Source of the DNA: Diatrype stigma
Taxonomy: Eukaryota; Ascomycota; Sordariomycetes; Xylariales; Diatrypaceae
Direction: 5' to 3'
DNA length: 64,000 bases
Assembly: GCA_022225965.2 (NCBI GenBank)
Contig: JAKJXP020000066.1
Span: 186,001 to 250,000, forward strand
Shown here piece by piece: positions 35,507 through 48,184 of this stretch. The position numbers and the translations under genes are program-made. The number at the start of each line of letters is the position of its first letter. The first letter of the stretch is position 1. The notes under the pieces are model-generated. The model was not told the DNA's origin. It saw only the letters and a list, made by a program, of their open reading frames with translations, and ran no database searches.

Positions 35507-38500
35507 GGCGAGGGTAGGAGTTTCCTCTGGGAAAGGTCTCGCTAGCCTAGATAAGTGGTGGAATAACGAAGGGATGCTCGGGATAGAAGTAACACTGATT
35601 GCTACGTGGAACTAAGAGCAGGACCAAGAGGTAAAGCAACCCCAGGATGAGGACCAGAGCCCAGTCCGCAGTAGACCAAAGGTGTATCACTAATATAAGT
35701 GTCAATACGCAGACAAGACCCCTATATTTTGCTCCAAGAACACAAGGTTGTGTGTAATCTCAAATGTAGAACTAGGTGTTTGAGCATTTTCAAGTATTCA
35801 AAAGGGCTGTGTTCACTCTCATGCGGAAGTGTTTGACATGTGACTGCTCTGGAATCACAACCAGAGAAAATTCGAAACAACGGACTTCTCATGATTATGA
35901 AGTTGGTGGATGAGGGAAGACCAATGGATTTGTGAACGGGAAGTGAACATACCTACAACAACGCTGCCATGAAAACTATCTTCGCTTCGCAGTCAGGATG
36001 TTATTGAGCTTAGACGGCCAGGTCAGTCCTTAGACCGATACCCTAACAGCTATATCTAGCCCTCTTGGCAGCCTACTTCTAGTTTTTAGGTGGGCTATGA
36101 GCGCAACAGAGCTTTCTTCGCAGGATGTACGTAGTCGCAGGTGAACAGGTGGAAAAACAATAATTAACGAAAGTGAGAAATGCCACTAAGCTGACAGCTA
36201 GGTAAGGAGGGGCCGAGAACCGTGTTGAAGTGATCTATGTCTAGAGCTGCAGGCTTGATATCCGAAGACTCGCGGCATAGGATGGTCTAGATTGCTCCTA
36301 CTCATAGGTCGAAGCCGGTCTTTGTTCGAGCTGGACGAAAAGGATGAACAGACAAGCAATCACGGCGCCGCCAGGCTGACGACCCAAAAAGCCAGGGACG
36401 GCACTAGAAAAGATGATACATGACATGTTTTCCGATATCAGACACGGCCGATGAGTATAGTGTGGGTGAGGTTTGCGCATGGCTTATACGGAGTTATACG
36501 GAGTGGCGTCAAGAGCTTGCCAGGAAACCTACGCATACAAACCGAGTTATTGTCCAGGATTTGGTCGCATTCCCGTGGAACTGGGTGGAGGCGGGTCCAG
36601 ACATCATGATACAACGAGGGTAGCAGGGGGGGTCCAGTCGCTTCTGCATGGGTTGAAGCAAGGAATCTGTGGAATATTGAGAACTGATGGCGCTGAACAT
36701 CGGAAGCAACAGGGGCTAACCAAAACGAGTATCAACCTGGAGCACCATTTTGCCTCGGCTTCATTATTGGACTCTTGACAAAAGTGCCAATGTGCAGATG
36801 GCCAACCGACGGGTTGAGGGCGTGGGTAAAGCCAAGGCGAGCGCGTGGGTGGATGTGAGCGTGACATGAGGTCGAAGGGGGACAGGAGGCTGGACTGGGA
36901 GCACACTGTACATGGGACAAAAGCGTAGAGCGCTTATGTAGATTGCTGACATGGAAAACTCACCATGTACTTCAACTCACGACAATAGACTATGAGAGCT
37001 TGATTCGTAGAATATGATGACCATGGGGAGTGAGTAGGCGCCTGTCTATACTACATAGTAGTTCTTACTTACCCCTGGAAATATACTTCCGACACGCCTG
37101 GGTTTCTGGTAAGGCCGCAGTATAATATGCCTCTCCTCACACTCATATATCAATGTATCTAACTGTAACGATACCTATTGTGAACCCTGCTCCTCAGTCT
37201 GGGTTTACCAAGTGTGTATTTGGGGTAGCTACGGGAAATGCTAAAGATAGCAGAGCATGCTTCTACTACCTACCCCCATGTATGTATCGAGCACGCAAAT
37301 GTGCTGAGATACTATGGTGCTTGGAACCAGTTGCATGGTATGGTTGGCAATGGTTAGACCACATGCGCAGATTCGGCAGGCCTGTCGAGGTCGCGCCGGA
37401 TGTCAACAGGATCTGGCTTGGGCTGCTTGGATGTCTGCCTGGACGCCTGGACGCCTTGATATCTGCACCTGCGGTGTTTCCAAGCTCGTATTGCTACTGC
37501 AGTTGTCAGCATCAGATCGCGATAAACAAGAGCCAATAAAAGCTAAGTAGAAGATGTTTCTTCCGACTAGACGAGGCCCAAAGAGAGACGCATATACTTA
37601 CCTACAGCAGCTGAGGAGCCTAGAGTGCCCAGGTACTTCAGTAGTCCAGAGCTGCTGTTGGAATTGGCTTCTAGCCCCGCGCTAAAGCGGGAAGTGCCCG
37701 CGAATTGGCCGGGAAGGGCCTTGAGTAACATACATACTAATCCAACAGGGGCAATAGGGGCCGCCAACAGGGGTATAGCGCGGCGGCACTAACGGTCGGC
37801 ACGTACCGCTACCTTAATTAGTGGACATATGTGTATACATACACGCACTCAGTGTAGAGTTACTTTTACTTGGACTGTTGGACTGTTGGACTGAGCCGGA
37901 TGCTCACGCGCCCCCTAACTATAACTTGCACCTTAAGTAGGTGCTTCGTCATTTTCCTGGAGCCATTCAGTAGCACATAAGCCCATATCTGCAAGTAAGA
38001 GCTGGAATTGCAAAACCCCGACTATTTGTATCATAGAAAAACGAGTGATCAACTTCTCTAGATAGCTTCGAAGGGAACTAGCGCCTTCAGTTCGTCAATC
38101 GTGCCTGGCTGGAATTACAGAGCCTGCGCCCTGTCTAACCAAGGCGCATCTTGCGAAGCTGAAATATCGGGCCTGCTAATGATGTCATTTCCCTGGTTGA
38201 GTACGGACTGGTAGAGTCGTGAACCACAGATTCAGCTTGCGGTGCTGTACAAGCTTGCGGCGAGGCTGGGAAGATGGCTGGCTGGAGTGATGTGTCGCCT
38301 TGCTGTATCATCTGCAGCAATGGAAAGACCGGCTGTAGCGGGATCAATATCATCGTTCGATAATTGTGACGAATCCTCGCGCGAGATCTGGGTAGACAAG
38401 TCACCGAAATACTCCGTACAATGTATCCTCCGGGCTGGGAAGATACGCACAGAGCTATCTGAGGCTGATGTATTCGTTTCTCGTAGATGCCACAAGGAAA

Positions 38501-39256
38501 AACTCGATTTCGTTCTAGAGCGGACTTGACGACCGCATTAGAAATATTGCAGGCAATAGTCGGTTTCTCTAGGGACCGAGGGGCCAGAACCTTTCCTGCA
38601 GAACGTTCTGGCGAGTACACATGCAGACATTCCCAACTTGGCATGCATCGGGACAGTTCCGATGAACTTTCCGATTGCATCAAGCGCATGGAAAACCTTC
38701 AATGGTAGCCAAGGCGACAAGCTGAAAACAAGGCAGACAGAAAGTATAGAATCTCGCTACCACACACGGCTCGCAACTATGACGCTAGCATACATGATAC
38801 ACATGCTGTTAGGCCCATCAGTTCCTGATTTACTATCACCTCTAGTACCAATGCGGATGCGTGTCTCCAAGCCTTCGAGCGTATCTTTCCATGTCAAATC
38901 AGACCATATGCCATGTCGACGGTGAGTATTTCGATTCTGATCTATGAAAGTAGTGCAAAGTAGGGGCAGCAACACGAATAATGGGGGAAAGGGGGGAGGG
39001 GGGCGGGTAACAATTCACAATACGCGATGTGTAAGAGCATCAAGAGTTCGTATGTTCAAGTGGTTATCATAAAGATATTATCTGTATACTATCGAATTCC
39101 TTCAATATACCTTTAGCTGCCTACAGTGTCTATGTAATTGCGCAACCATAGTACCCCGATCTATCAACCCTACCGTAAGTTCTATTAGAAAACTATTTAG
39201 GAAGAAAATTGTCGCCATGATGTAACTCATAATGTTGGATGTAGTTGTAACTCTCC
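35507..39256. other. 3.7-kb gene-poor stretch
   Basis: Begins with the GT2 promoter. It contains three copies of an 8-bp unit TGGACTGT at 37871-37893 and a 184-codon ORF at 38135-38689 that lacks protein-like conservation. No gene is supported. Confidence 0.5.
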
Positions 39257-40788
39257 CTAAAGCTCCTCATTGCCGTCGCACTGTTGCCACATCTTGACGC
39301 TGCTGACCTCCATGGCCGGCTGCGTCCAGGTAGGGTACCATGTGTCCTGGGAGTTCCAGAAGTCCTTCCTCGCATTGAGGCTCCCGTCAATCCACGGCTT
39401 ACCGCTCTGAGAGTCTTCGAACCACCCGTTCGTGCCACCGACCGCCACGTTCAGGATCAGGTAGAACTGCTGGTCGAACGGGGCGTTGTAGTGTCCCGTC
39501 CGGGTCCAGGGGTCTTCGATTCGCGTGCCGTTGGAGTCCGACGCCGGGAACTCGCCCCGGGCCCAGAGAGGCTGGTCGAAGTTCGTGTAGAGGACCTGCA
39601 GCAGGCGCGAGTTGACGTACGTGAAGAGGTATTTCTGCGACCACTCGACGCCGAATGTGTTGAAGCCGGCCGAGTAGGTCGTGTGGAGAGCCGGACGCTT
39701 GACGTTGGTCCTCCACCAGCCGTCGTTGGCAGAGTCCGGACCCCAGTGCAGCGTGGATGAGACGATGTCGTTGCCGCCCTGGGGGTAGGTGTAGTTGTTG
39801 CCGCGCGATTCTACGATGTCGATCTCCCCCGAGGCCGGCCAGGCTCCGTAAGTCTCGTCTACGGGCATCATCCAGATCGCGGGCCAAAGCCAGTCGCCCT
39901 GAGGAAGCTTGGCCGTCACTTCGACACGTCCATACTTGATAGTAGCCCCTTTCCTCGTGTTGATGCGGCCAGACCTGGTGGGAGGCACAATGGTTGCGTT
40001 GCCGACGGTGGTGTTGGTCACAGCAACACAATCAGATAGCGAGTCCGATGTGCATGTACCGTCCTTTGTGAGGTTGAGCACGCTATCCTTGTTGATCAGG
40101 GACGCATCCTGCAGCGTCGGCTTGATGAAGAGGTGTCCATTTTCCACGTAGACGTTCTCGTCACTGCCGGTAGTCTGGTCGAAGTGGCCATTTCTGTAAG
40201 GCTTAGTATGAAAGCAGGCAGTAGTCTCTTTTCAGAATCTACTTACCCATAGCCACCAACTTGGACCTCCTTGGTCCAGACATCGGTGTTGAAAGTAGCG
40301 AAATTATCATCCAGAACCGGGCAGTACGTATGCTGAACGACGGAATTGATGCCATCCCAAACGAGAAACCCTGAAATGCCTAAACCGATCAGGATGCCAA
40401 TGATAGGGATGATCGTAACCCATTTCTCCTTGGGGTCCTTTTTCTCTAGCCACGGCTTTTCAAGTTCCCCCTTCTTGATTCTGCGGGAGTGGAAATATCT
40501 CTGGCTCCGCGTCTCGAGGGATCGTCCGAGCGCGCTAGAGCCACCGAAACTGGATGGGGGCCTTGATATAGTTTGTGGCCTCGAGACAGCAGGGGACTGG
40601 AATGGATTGGGAATGCTGCCACTAGGCGAGGCGAGCGAAGGGGCACGATGATCGTCACCGAATGGGTTTTCAAACGCATTCGTAGCCGAGTGATGAAAGG
40701 GTGCAGCATCTGCTGGAGTGGCTCCAGAGGGCCCAGCTTCTCCTGAATGGTGGATCACGGAGGATTGAGACTCTTCTGCTCTCTCCAT
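39257..40788 (-). CDS. GH16 endo-beta-1,3(4)-glucanase, type II membrane protein
   Basis: Hydrolyses or remodels beta-glucan at the cell surface. Two exons (40788-40247, 40193-39257) give 1479 nt, 492 aa. A Ser/Pro-rich cytosolic N-terminus of about 122 residues carries NPFGDD and NPFQSP elements that look like sorting or phosphorylation sites. It is followed by a single transmembrane segment (about 123-145) and an external GH16 domain. The catalytic motif is GEIDIVESRG, and WPAIWMMP and AVGGTNGWF are typical of the beta-1,3-glucanase branch of GH16. Several N-x-T sites could be glycosylated. No signal peptide is present, so the protein is type II. It shares strand and neighbourhood with the GT2 and CRH-like genes, which suggests wall assembly rather than nutrition. 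Confidence 0.92.
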
Positions 40789-43700
40789 GTCAGAAGACTC
40801 GTGTGATTAAGAATTAAGGTATTAGGAGGGGCGAGTTATCTCGTTGGAGAAGCAAGGGAAGAGCAAAGGGAGACAGGCAAACAAAACCTGCGACTCGGAG
40901 ATGTTATTCAATAGAGTATTGATTGATAGAACGAGAGCAAAATATGCCCCTGTTGTGCCGTCTACTGTGGTTTATAACGATGAAAACGAAGGTCGTATCC
41001 TGTGCTACGAGGATATATCAGGGAGGCAACAAGACCGTCAAGGGGTCTGGAAGCTTTAGAACAAAAGGCCCAGGCACATGGTGCAGATATGTAGTATCGA
41101 AATCGCAAGGTCTACAGACGGTTCACTTCTACCTCTGCATCTATCTCGTGTATTCCATACGGCTAGTGCTGTCAATACGCCCTGCGTCATGTATAGATAC
41201 TTGCAGAGGCTTACCCAGACCATTTCAGAATCCTAGGAGGTACCTCTGGGTATGCAGTACCCATCAGAGCTGTCAAAGCAAGAATGATAGACTGGTTTGG
41301 CAGCTCCAGGATCGGGCCATCCCACCAAGGCTTTGCCGTAGGATGCGGGACTCAAAGTAGCCCCTTGCTAGTGGGCGCGTGGCGCCAGGGGCATTTTGAG
41401 ATAATTAAGCCCGGCAAGGAAACGCTCGGCAAGTCAAGCTTTGTTTGGTGCTCGTCTCTGGTGGGACATGTGTTCTGCACGGTGTTTCTTGATCTGGCCA
41501 TGTCGAGCGTTGCCAGATCGCTGGCGTTCTTGATCGCCGACTTCCTTGCTACCAATTACAAGACTTCTCGAACATCCACATCTGTAAAGTTGGGCATCCC
41601 ATATTTAGCGGTCGTTTCAGTTCCATTTGCACGAGCTAAGATGCTGATAATAAATTTAGGGGCAGTTATGACCAACAGTGTAATCCCTCTGCCGTCCTGA
41701 CCCTTGTGGTCCAAAATGTTGGTGGGGGTTCAATGCTACCTAAATCCAGACTAGAGCCGAAGGAATTATCGTCCGATTCAACTATTGAAATATACACGGC
41801 TGCTCCGGTCCGACTCAAAAGGTCTTCTGGACTCTGTGACGTTACCTCTGGCTACCAGCTCTGGTAAATGCCCGCCTGGAAATCCGAGCGCATGAAGTGG
41901 CTGAAGGAAACAGCCCAATATTTCGGCATGAACTCCGCACTCTTGCTATCTAAACCAACCAATGCCGTACTCCGACTGTGAAAAGGGATCCATCCAGAAA
42001 ACCTTGATATCGAGAACTGTGGACAATGTAAGCAGCATATCACAACTTTCAATACATTGATACTCCAGCCTGTCAAACTCACATGCTGACGCAAGCCACA
42101 GCGGCACACGACTATTGTCAGCAGATCGGTAGTGGAATACCAGATTAGGCATGTTTCCGCCTTTGCAGATGTCCTTACTTCGGCCATGCGTTCCAATGTG
42201 CTAAGAAACCTGCTATCACCCGGGGCCATAGTAGCACAACATGAGTAACACGACAGTAGCAAGTCCAGTGCCTATCATAAACATCACAAGCCCAAGCGTT
42301 TGAGAATAAAGAAGGTGTGACGAGACATCCTGCAACGGATGCAACCGTTTTCGTTACGCCGTTACCACTTCATTACATTTCAGCTCCGCAGCGCCCTGTT
42401 CAGCCTCGAACTGATGGTGCCTATCATTTAGTAACCGAGGGACCCCTTGCCTCCTGATGTGGCTTGGCGTATTAACCTGCTCATCCACTCAACGCCAGGT
42501 TCAACGAAGAAATTCTAGCGCTAATGGAACGAAAGGAAATGCGGTGGAAATTTCTGCCACAGATGAACGAAAATAAAAACATGTAAGTGAGAAATGATAA
42601 TTACTTGGCATGAGCAGAGCTACGATGCCAATTACCCTTTCTTATTGCGTTTATACGTAATAACTATAATATGTGTACTCGGGGACTGAGAGATCTCATT
42701 TGCACTCGGGCTCGCTCAAAGCTTCCCCTCATTCTCTGTAGATAGTCATGTGCTTATTGATCGTGAAAAAAGTACGAAGATAACGAATGGGCATGTCCTG
42801 ACCTATCAGTTGTGATGGGGCATGTGCCAAGAGGGGATGGGTGGACAAAAGCCCCTGTTCCTGCTGTGCATTACCCTAGTTAGCGCCATGCAACAGATAC
42901 ATATACGAGAGATCAAGGATCATGATTATCGCAAGGTTCGAGAAACCGAGATATGCACGTAGTAAAGAGGGTATTGCTTGGTTCAGTTAGAAGTGACATT
43001 ATTTGATCTTTTAGACGGTATCATCCTGCAGAAGGCTGATTAACCGAAGTTGAACCAGCATTGCACGTACAAACGTCATAATCCATCAGAATATAGCACA
43101 TGCTTTATAACCAGGAGACTGTGTATGGGCACCTTGGGGGTTTGTGTGGAAAGTTTATCAATGGTCGGGAAACTGGTCTCGACGTCTCCAAAAAATGGCC
43201 CCCTATTCTGTTTGCGTGTGGAGATACGGTAGTAGCTGTCGAATATAGTAGGCTATTGAGACTTCGCAGGGCGGAAAATATTCGTTGAATACTCCTATCC
43301 ATGTCCCTTCACTTTTACCTTTTTCGAAAATCAGTGTGTATTAGAACTGTGATTCATTTGGGATAGGAACATGCCATTACTGTTTTCACATGTTGACGTA
43401 ACAGGACTATACCAACCCACAACCAATAATCCTTGACGCTTCATAATAAAACAGCACCAGGGAAAAAGATCGGACCACTTGTGCTCTCAGGGGTTCAGGG
43501 GTTCAGGGGCTGAGAGGGTTGAAGTCAAATCGTATTCCGGAGGCATGCCTTTGCAGTATTGTACATCGTTCGAGCTATTCACAAACGCGGTGCTCTGAAG
43601 GTATCTGAGAAATAGCCGACGTACGAAGAATATACAGCGGTGAATGCCGTCCACCTCGGGAGGTTTTCGACCTGAAGTGCACGTGGTGTCCAATCGATAA

Positions 43701-46700
43701 ATCCTCATGTTTGGTTACATTGTCATTGGGAAGTCATACCGGAGGATGTTCAATATACATTATTGATCACCGTTCCCTCTTGTCAGGTGCCGTGTGTCCG
43801 GAATGATAAGAGAGCTGCTAGGTAGGGGGATGGGAATGAACAGGATAATTTTCGAGGCCATAGAAGCTACAAGGAGGGGGGTGACTCTTATACAGTCGTA
43901 GAAGCCCCCTCACTAGTGTATATGTGGGATCCTATGGATCCCTATGACCCCCTCGTACATTATCCCCTGACAACCGTTGGGAGTCTTATAGCATAGATTC
44001 CGAAGCTGTATATAGCTATAACGCTTCATTCCCATCACAGGACATGTCACCGTGAGGTACAAAATTTGGGAAGTGCACCTGACATGAGTTGATGCATTCA
44101 TGTCGCCTTTCAAAAGATCTTGAATCAGGTTCGTTTGGTACAAGCTTCATAATATATTAACAGATGGCCCTTGATAAGATGATACTCCTTGAGAAAATGC
44201 GATATGTTATAGATAAACTACGCATTAACAAAGCATTGTCCCCCTAGTATAAGCAGTGTGGTCTTCTCCGTTCTGTCTGAGTTAGTGCAAAGTAGAAAGG
44301 AGCATACTTTCCAGAGAAGCTACGGCATCTTAGCTGTTTAGCAGGTCGTTGATGTCCTCGTTAAACGCGCTGCAAGGCTATAGTAAAGAGGCAACGGGAA
44401 TCAAGCCGGTCTCTTGAATCTGAGCAGTGGGTTATGATCTAGCTGTGTAGGTACTCGAATGAAAAGGAGAAGAAACGAAGAGGTCGTACTGATGTGGCAA
44501 AAGGGTCTTCCGAGTAAAGATATCCCTAATGAAGCCATTGTCATGTTGTCTCTTGCCAATTACAGAAAAGGGAAAATATGGCCATGTTCACCTCGAGCTA
44601 TTCTAAGCGTCAATTGGACTATCAAGATGAAACAAGAGATGAATGATACAAGGGTTTGGTATTAGTTTCTCATGGTTTACGAAGGAGCAGTACGAAATGA
44701 CATATCAACCGTCCCGGCTTAATATCCCTCATAGGTCCATATGCCATCTGGTAAGTTTAATTATAGCTAACCTATATATAACCAAAATTAAATGGTACTA
44801 GGAATTCACATGTCCTCGAGGAGATTCGAAAGAACTTGCTCGAGAGGAGGGGGGGGCTCATGATATTAAGTTACTAATATAAATGCCATTTATGCTGAGC
44901 CTATGCGGTCTCCCTCATATGATGCTATTCCATACAACTCCAACCTGGCAACCTAGCCAACACGAGAAGTAGTGAATTTGTGAAGATATTGAAGACCATG
45001 TCGTGGGGATCTAAGGGGACACTGAGCGGGAGTTCACAATATTCTGAATCGCGAAAGCTGTTACCAATACTACACAATAGTTGGCCTAGTCCGGTTTGTG
45101 TTAAATAGCTAGATTGGATAGCTTGCGCGATTATATGAAACTTCGTACCTAGGTAACAAAGGGTTCAAACCAGAAATATGTAGAGGCATAAGAAACGTGG
45201 ATAATCTGGGTAATGGCAGGTCTTCGCACGGATTCTCTGGATCCTGAGTTGGTGGATACCTGGCGTCAGGTCAGGACCCTAAGTGTCCCGCATCATGACA
45301 TTGGCTTCGTGTCGTGGGATTCATCATGGGGGATATTCCTCAACGAGGGATTAGCTCAATTATGGGGCCCCAGATTTCTATATATGAATGATCAATTCCA
45401 AGGTAACAAGTCACAAAAAGGGAGGGGTGGTGAATGTGATGTAGAGCTACTCCGAGTAGCGATAACCGTACTGAGTCACGCTGGGGAGTACGTAATGGGA
45501 TTTTCTGTGTATGGCCGCTGGACCAGTATGAGGCCCTAGAAATACCGTGGATCTATGGATCTTCAACACGTTTCACTCAAGTGACTCAAGTGCAGACGTG
45601 AGATGGTGTGGTGGAGACATTACATTGAACAGGTGGCGCATGGAGGAGACTTAGTAAGTGTGTGAAGGGGCAGGTATGAAAAAGGGGGAACGACCTGCGG
45701 GGGGTTCCATGGCAGAAAATAGAAACGGGGAAGCCGCTAGGAAAGCAGAAGCCGAGATACCAACCATTGCGGATGCTGTAAGAGTGGCAGATCCCGTCAA
45801 AACCCAGCTGCCCGGTTGACGGGGTCTGTTTTAACTTGCCTATTTTCGACCAATGGCGATACCACGTAAACCCTCAACATAAATAGTCACCCCTGTCATC
45901 TCCCACCTCGCCAAACTAACGTGCATCCTTCGCACTTCATTCGAAGATCCTGCATAGTAAACAAGCTGCAGCTTGCAGCAAAAAGTCGTAGATTTCGGAG
46001 TTCCTTATATATATTATACCCGAAATGCGAGTTTGGAACCTTTGTTCACGGAATAAGCCTTGGTAAATTTAGCTACATAGGTACGCCACCAGGCCGGTCT
46101 GTCGGATGGGAATGGGGTGCACCCCGCTACGGCTACGAGCTGCTACGGCTCTGGCTACTATGTAAGGCTTACGGCCGGGGTAAAAAAGGTGCTTATGATG
46201 CCCGGATGCTGCTAGGTATGTTGTGGAGAAGATGCTATTCTAAGAAACTGGCGGGCTTAGGTTATCAACGCAAGATAACCCCTCACCATAGCTATTGCGA
46301 GGGGCTGCGAAGAGAGTCACCAGTGGGGTCGAAAAAGGGGAGAGGTGAGGTTATCCGCTGAATTCTCGAGCTTGCATTTCAACCTTGCCTGTCTTCCCGT
46401 TTCATAAGCAGGCAGACCATAGTCTGGAGGCTGCCATCCAGTATGGCTACTGGTTTTCTTCTGTACTTACCTAGGATAGAAACCCACGTAAATTTGGGAA
46501 GCTTTGTTTGGTTGAACGTCGAGCTATTCCGGGAACCAGTGGGCCGGATAGTCAAACGGTACAATTGCCATATCGAATTAAGATGCACGGAAAGAATGCT
46601 GCTGAATCGATATCCTGAGAATGGGAAAAGAGAAATCTATTTGTAAGTAACAGTCCGGTCTAATGTTTAATTTCACAGCGCGACCGTCCATCGTCAGGGT

Positions 46701-47434
46701 CCCGGCCCCTGAATCGCCTACGTACGCCATACGCCCTGAACCCACCAGCTGGGTTTCGGGTCCCGGTAGCCCCCCAGGATTCCAGCCAATCAGATCACAG
46801 TATCTGCCATGTACTTTCCGGAACGGGCTGTATCAGCCCTACGAATGGCCCACGATATCCTACATTCCTCCTCCTATCCTTCCTGTTCCCCTCAAACACG
46901 TGTATGGATCCCGCCTTCATCTGTCCTAAACTCCCACTGACAATTGCGATTCTCCTCCAATGTATGACGTTGATTCTCCGTAATGTCGGCGTTGAAGTCC
47001 CTCACAGGAACTGGTTCCAAGAGCAGTGGGTCTGATGGTGAGCGACACAGCTACGTGCGGAACCATTCTGCGAGAGATCATTGTAGCACCCGCCGCACAG
47101 ATCTCTATGACAGGCTCTTGGGCCGGCCAAGGCCTGTCATGATCCAAGCCAGGTAGAGAGCACCCAAAGGGATACGTTCCGATCCAGCCTTGTTTTCTTA
47201 TGTCTCAAGTGCCCCACCACCATCTTTTCCGGAGCTCGTCGCCGCCGCTGACGATTAGGCACCGGCATTCGATTTACTCAGCTGACAACCCCGTTTACGA
47301 CCTCTCGTATATTTCCTCGCTTTAGGCATAATCATCTCGCAACGTACGCGGGCGGGTGAGATCTTGTCATTTCGTATCCTAGACATGACCCGTCATCGAT
47401 ACGCTGCGACACTGGCCATACAGACGATTGATAT
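40789..47434. other. 6.6-kb gene desert
   Basis: Frequent stops and no recognisable protein. A possible decayed or orphan gene end lies at 41946-42152 (minus) with an intron-like GTGAGT...CACAG. A short repeat with 7-bp arms (CTCTCAG/CTGAGAG) lies at 43484-43516. A 108-codon ORF at 45213-45539 is not recognised. The stretch may contain degraded mobile elements, but no terminal repeat or transposase was seen. Confidence 0.5.
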
Positions 47435-48184
47435 TTACAGGGCCTGATTGGTTGCCTCTTCGATTATCGCCGTATTTGCTGACAGCGACTGGGTATCCGA
47501 AGAGCGTATAATCACTTCCGGCTCAGCTGTTTGAGGGCGAGTTGGTGGAGACTTCATAGGAATCACTGATTGGACTGGAAGTCCCTCTTCAGACAACTCC
47601 GCTCGTAGGTTGATGCGCTGGCTTTCAGTGGTTTCATCATCGATTTTGGCGTCAGGGTCGTTGCCGCTGTGGCCTCTGTCGTTTTCAATGTCCATGCCAA
47701 TGCCCATGTGCTCCATTTTAAGCGATCGGCGCGGACTAGGAGGAGGCGTGGGGACATCTGGCCGAGGCTGAATTGGGCCCGGCCTAGGTCCAGGGCTAGG
47801 AGGCCGTGGAGGGTGAGGGATATATGTCGGGATAATTCGATAGGCCAAGACAGCTGCCAATTGCGCAACGAGAACGAAAAGTCCTTGCGTAACGCGTCTA
47901 TCACCATTTTGCTTGGAGCAATGTTGAGGGCTTGGCGGTGGCGAAGGTACCGGTGGACGTGGAGGTATCGGAGGTGGTCTCGGAGGTGGCCCCGGAGTGG
48001 GTGGCCGTGGGGGCTCCGGGAGCGAAACGACTGTCTTCAGGGAAGCAAATAGCGTCCCCTGGTGATGGCCAGTCTCTTTAAGGCTGCCAGGCGCATGAAG
48101 CCTCTGGTAGTACCAATCAGCAGACGGCTGCCTGGAGCGTCCTGGCTGGGAAGCGAAGCCGCCGGAAGAACAGTAGAAGACCAT
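47435..48184 (-). CDS. Hypothetical proline-rich protein with duplicated Pro blocks
   Basis: A single-exon ORF of 249 codons from an ATG; no known family is recognised. Two similar proline-rich blocks occur, one around residues 56-86 and one around 122-151. Each follows the pattern PPRPP-T/S-PGP...PPPSP and ends in a basic stretch, and they flank a hydrophobic segment (about 100-120) with AQLAAVLAYRIIPTYI. The C-terminal third is acidic and polar. This could be a single-pass protein with Pro-rich regions on both sides of the membrane, or a chance ORF in repeat-derived sequence. No splice sites were needed. Coding status rests on length and internal duplication only. Confidence 0.45.
   Translation of the reverse strand: MVFYCSSGGFASQPGRSRQPSADWYYQRLHAPGSLKETGHHQGTLFASLKTVVSLPEPPRPPTPGPPPRPPPIPPRPPVPSPPPSPQHCSKQNGDRRVTQGLFVLVAQLAAVLAYRIIPTYIPHPPRPPSPGPRPGPIQPRPDVPTPPPSPRRSLKMEHMGIGMDIENDRGHSGNDPDAKIDDETTESQRINLRAELSEEGLPVQSVIPMKSPPTRPQTAEPEVIIRSSDTQSLSANTAIIEEATNQAL

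Noticed and set aside
38135..38689. 184-codon minus-strand ORF
   Set aside because: Length is within chance for this much DNA and the translation shows no family or domain.
45213..45539. 108-codon ORF with an ATG start
   Set aside because: No recognisable content or splice context; isolated in a gene desert.
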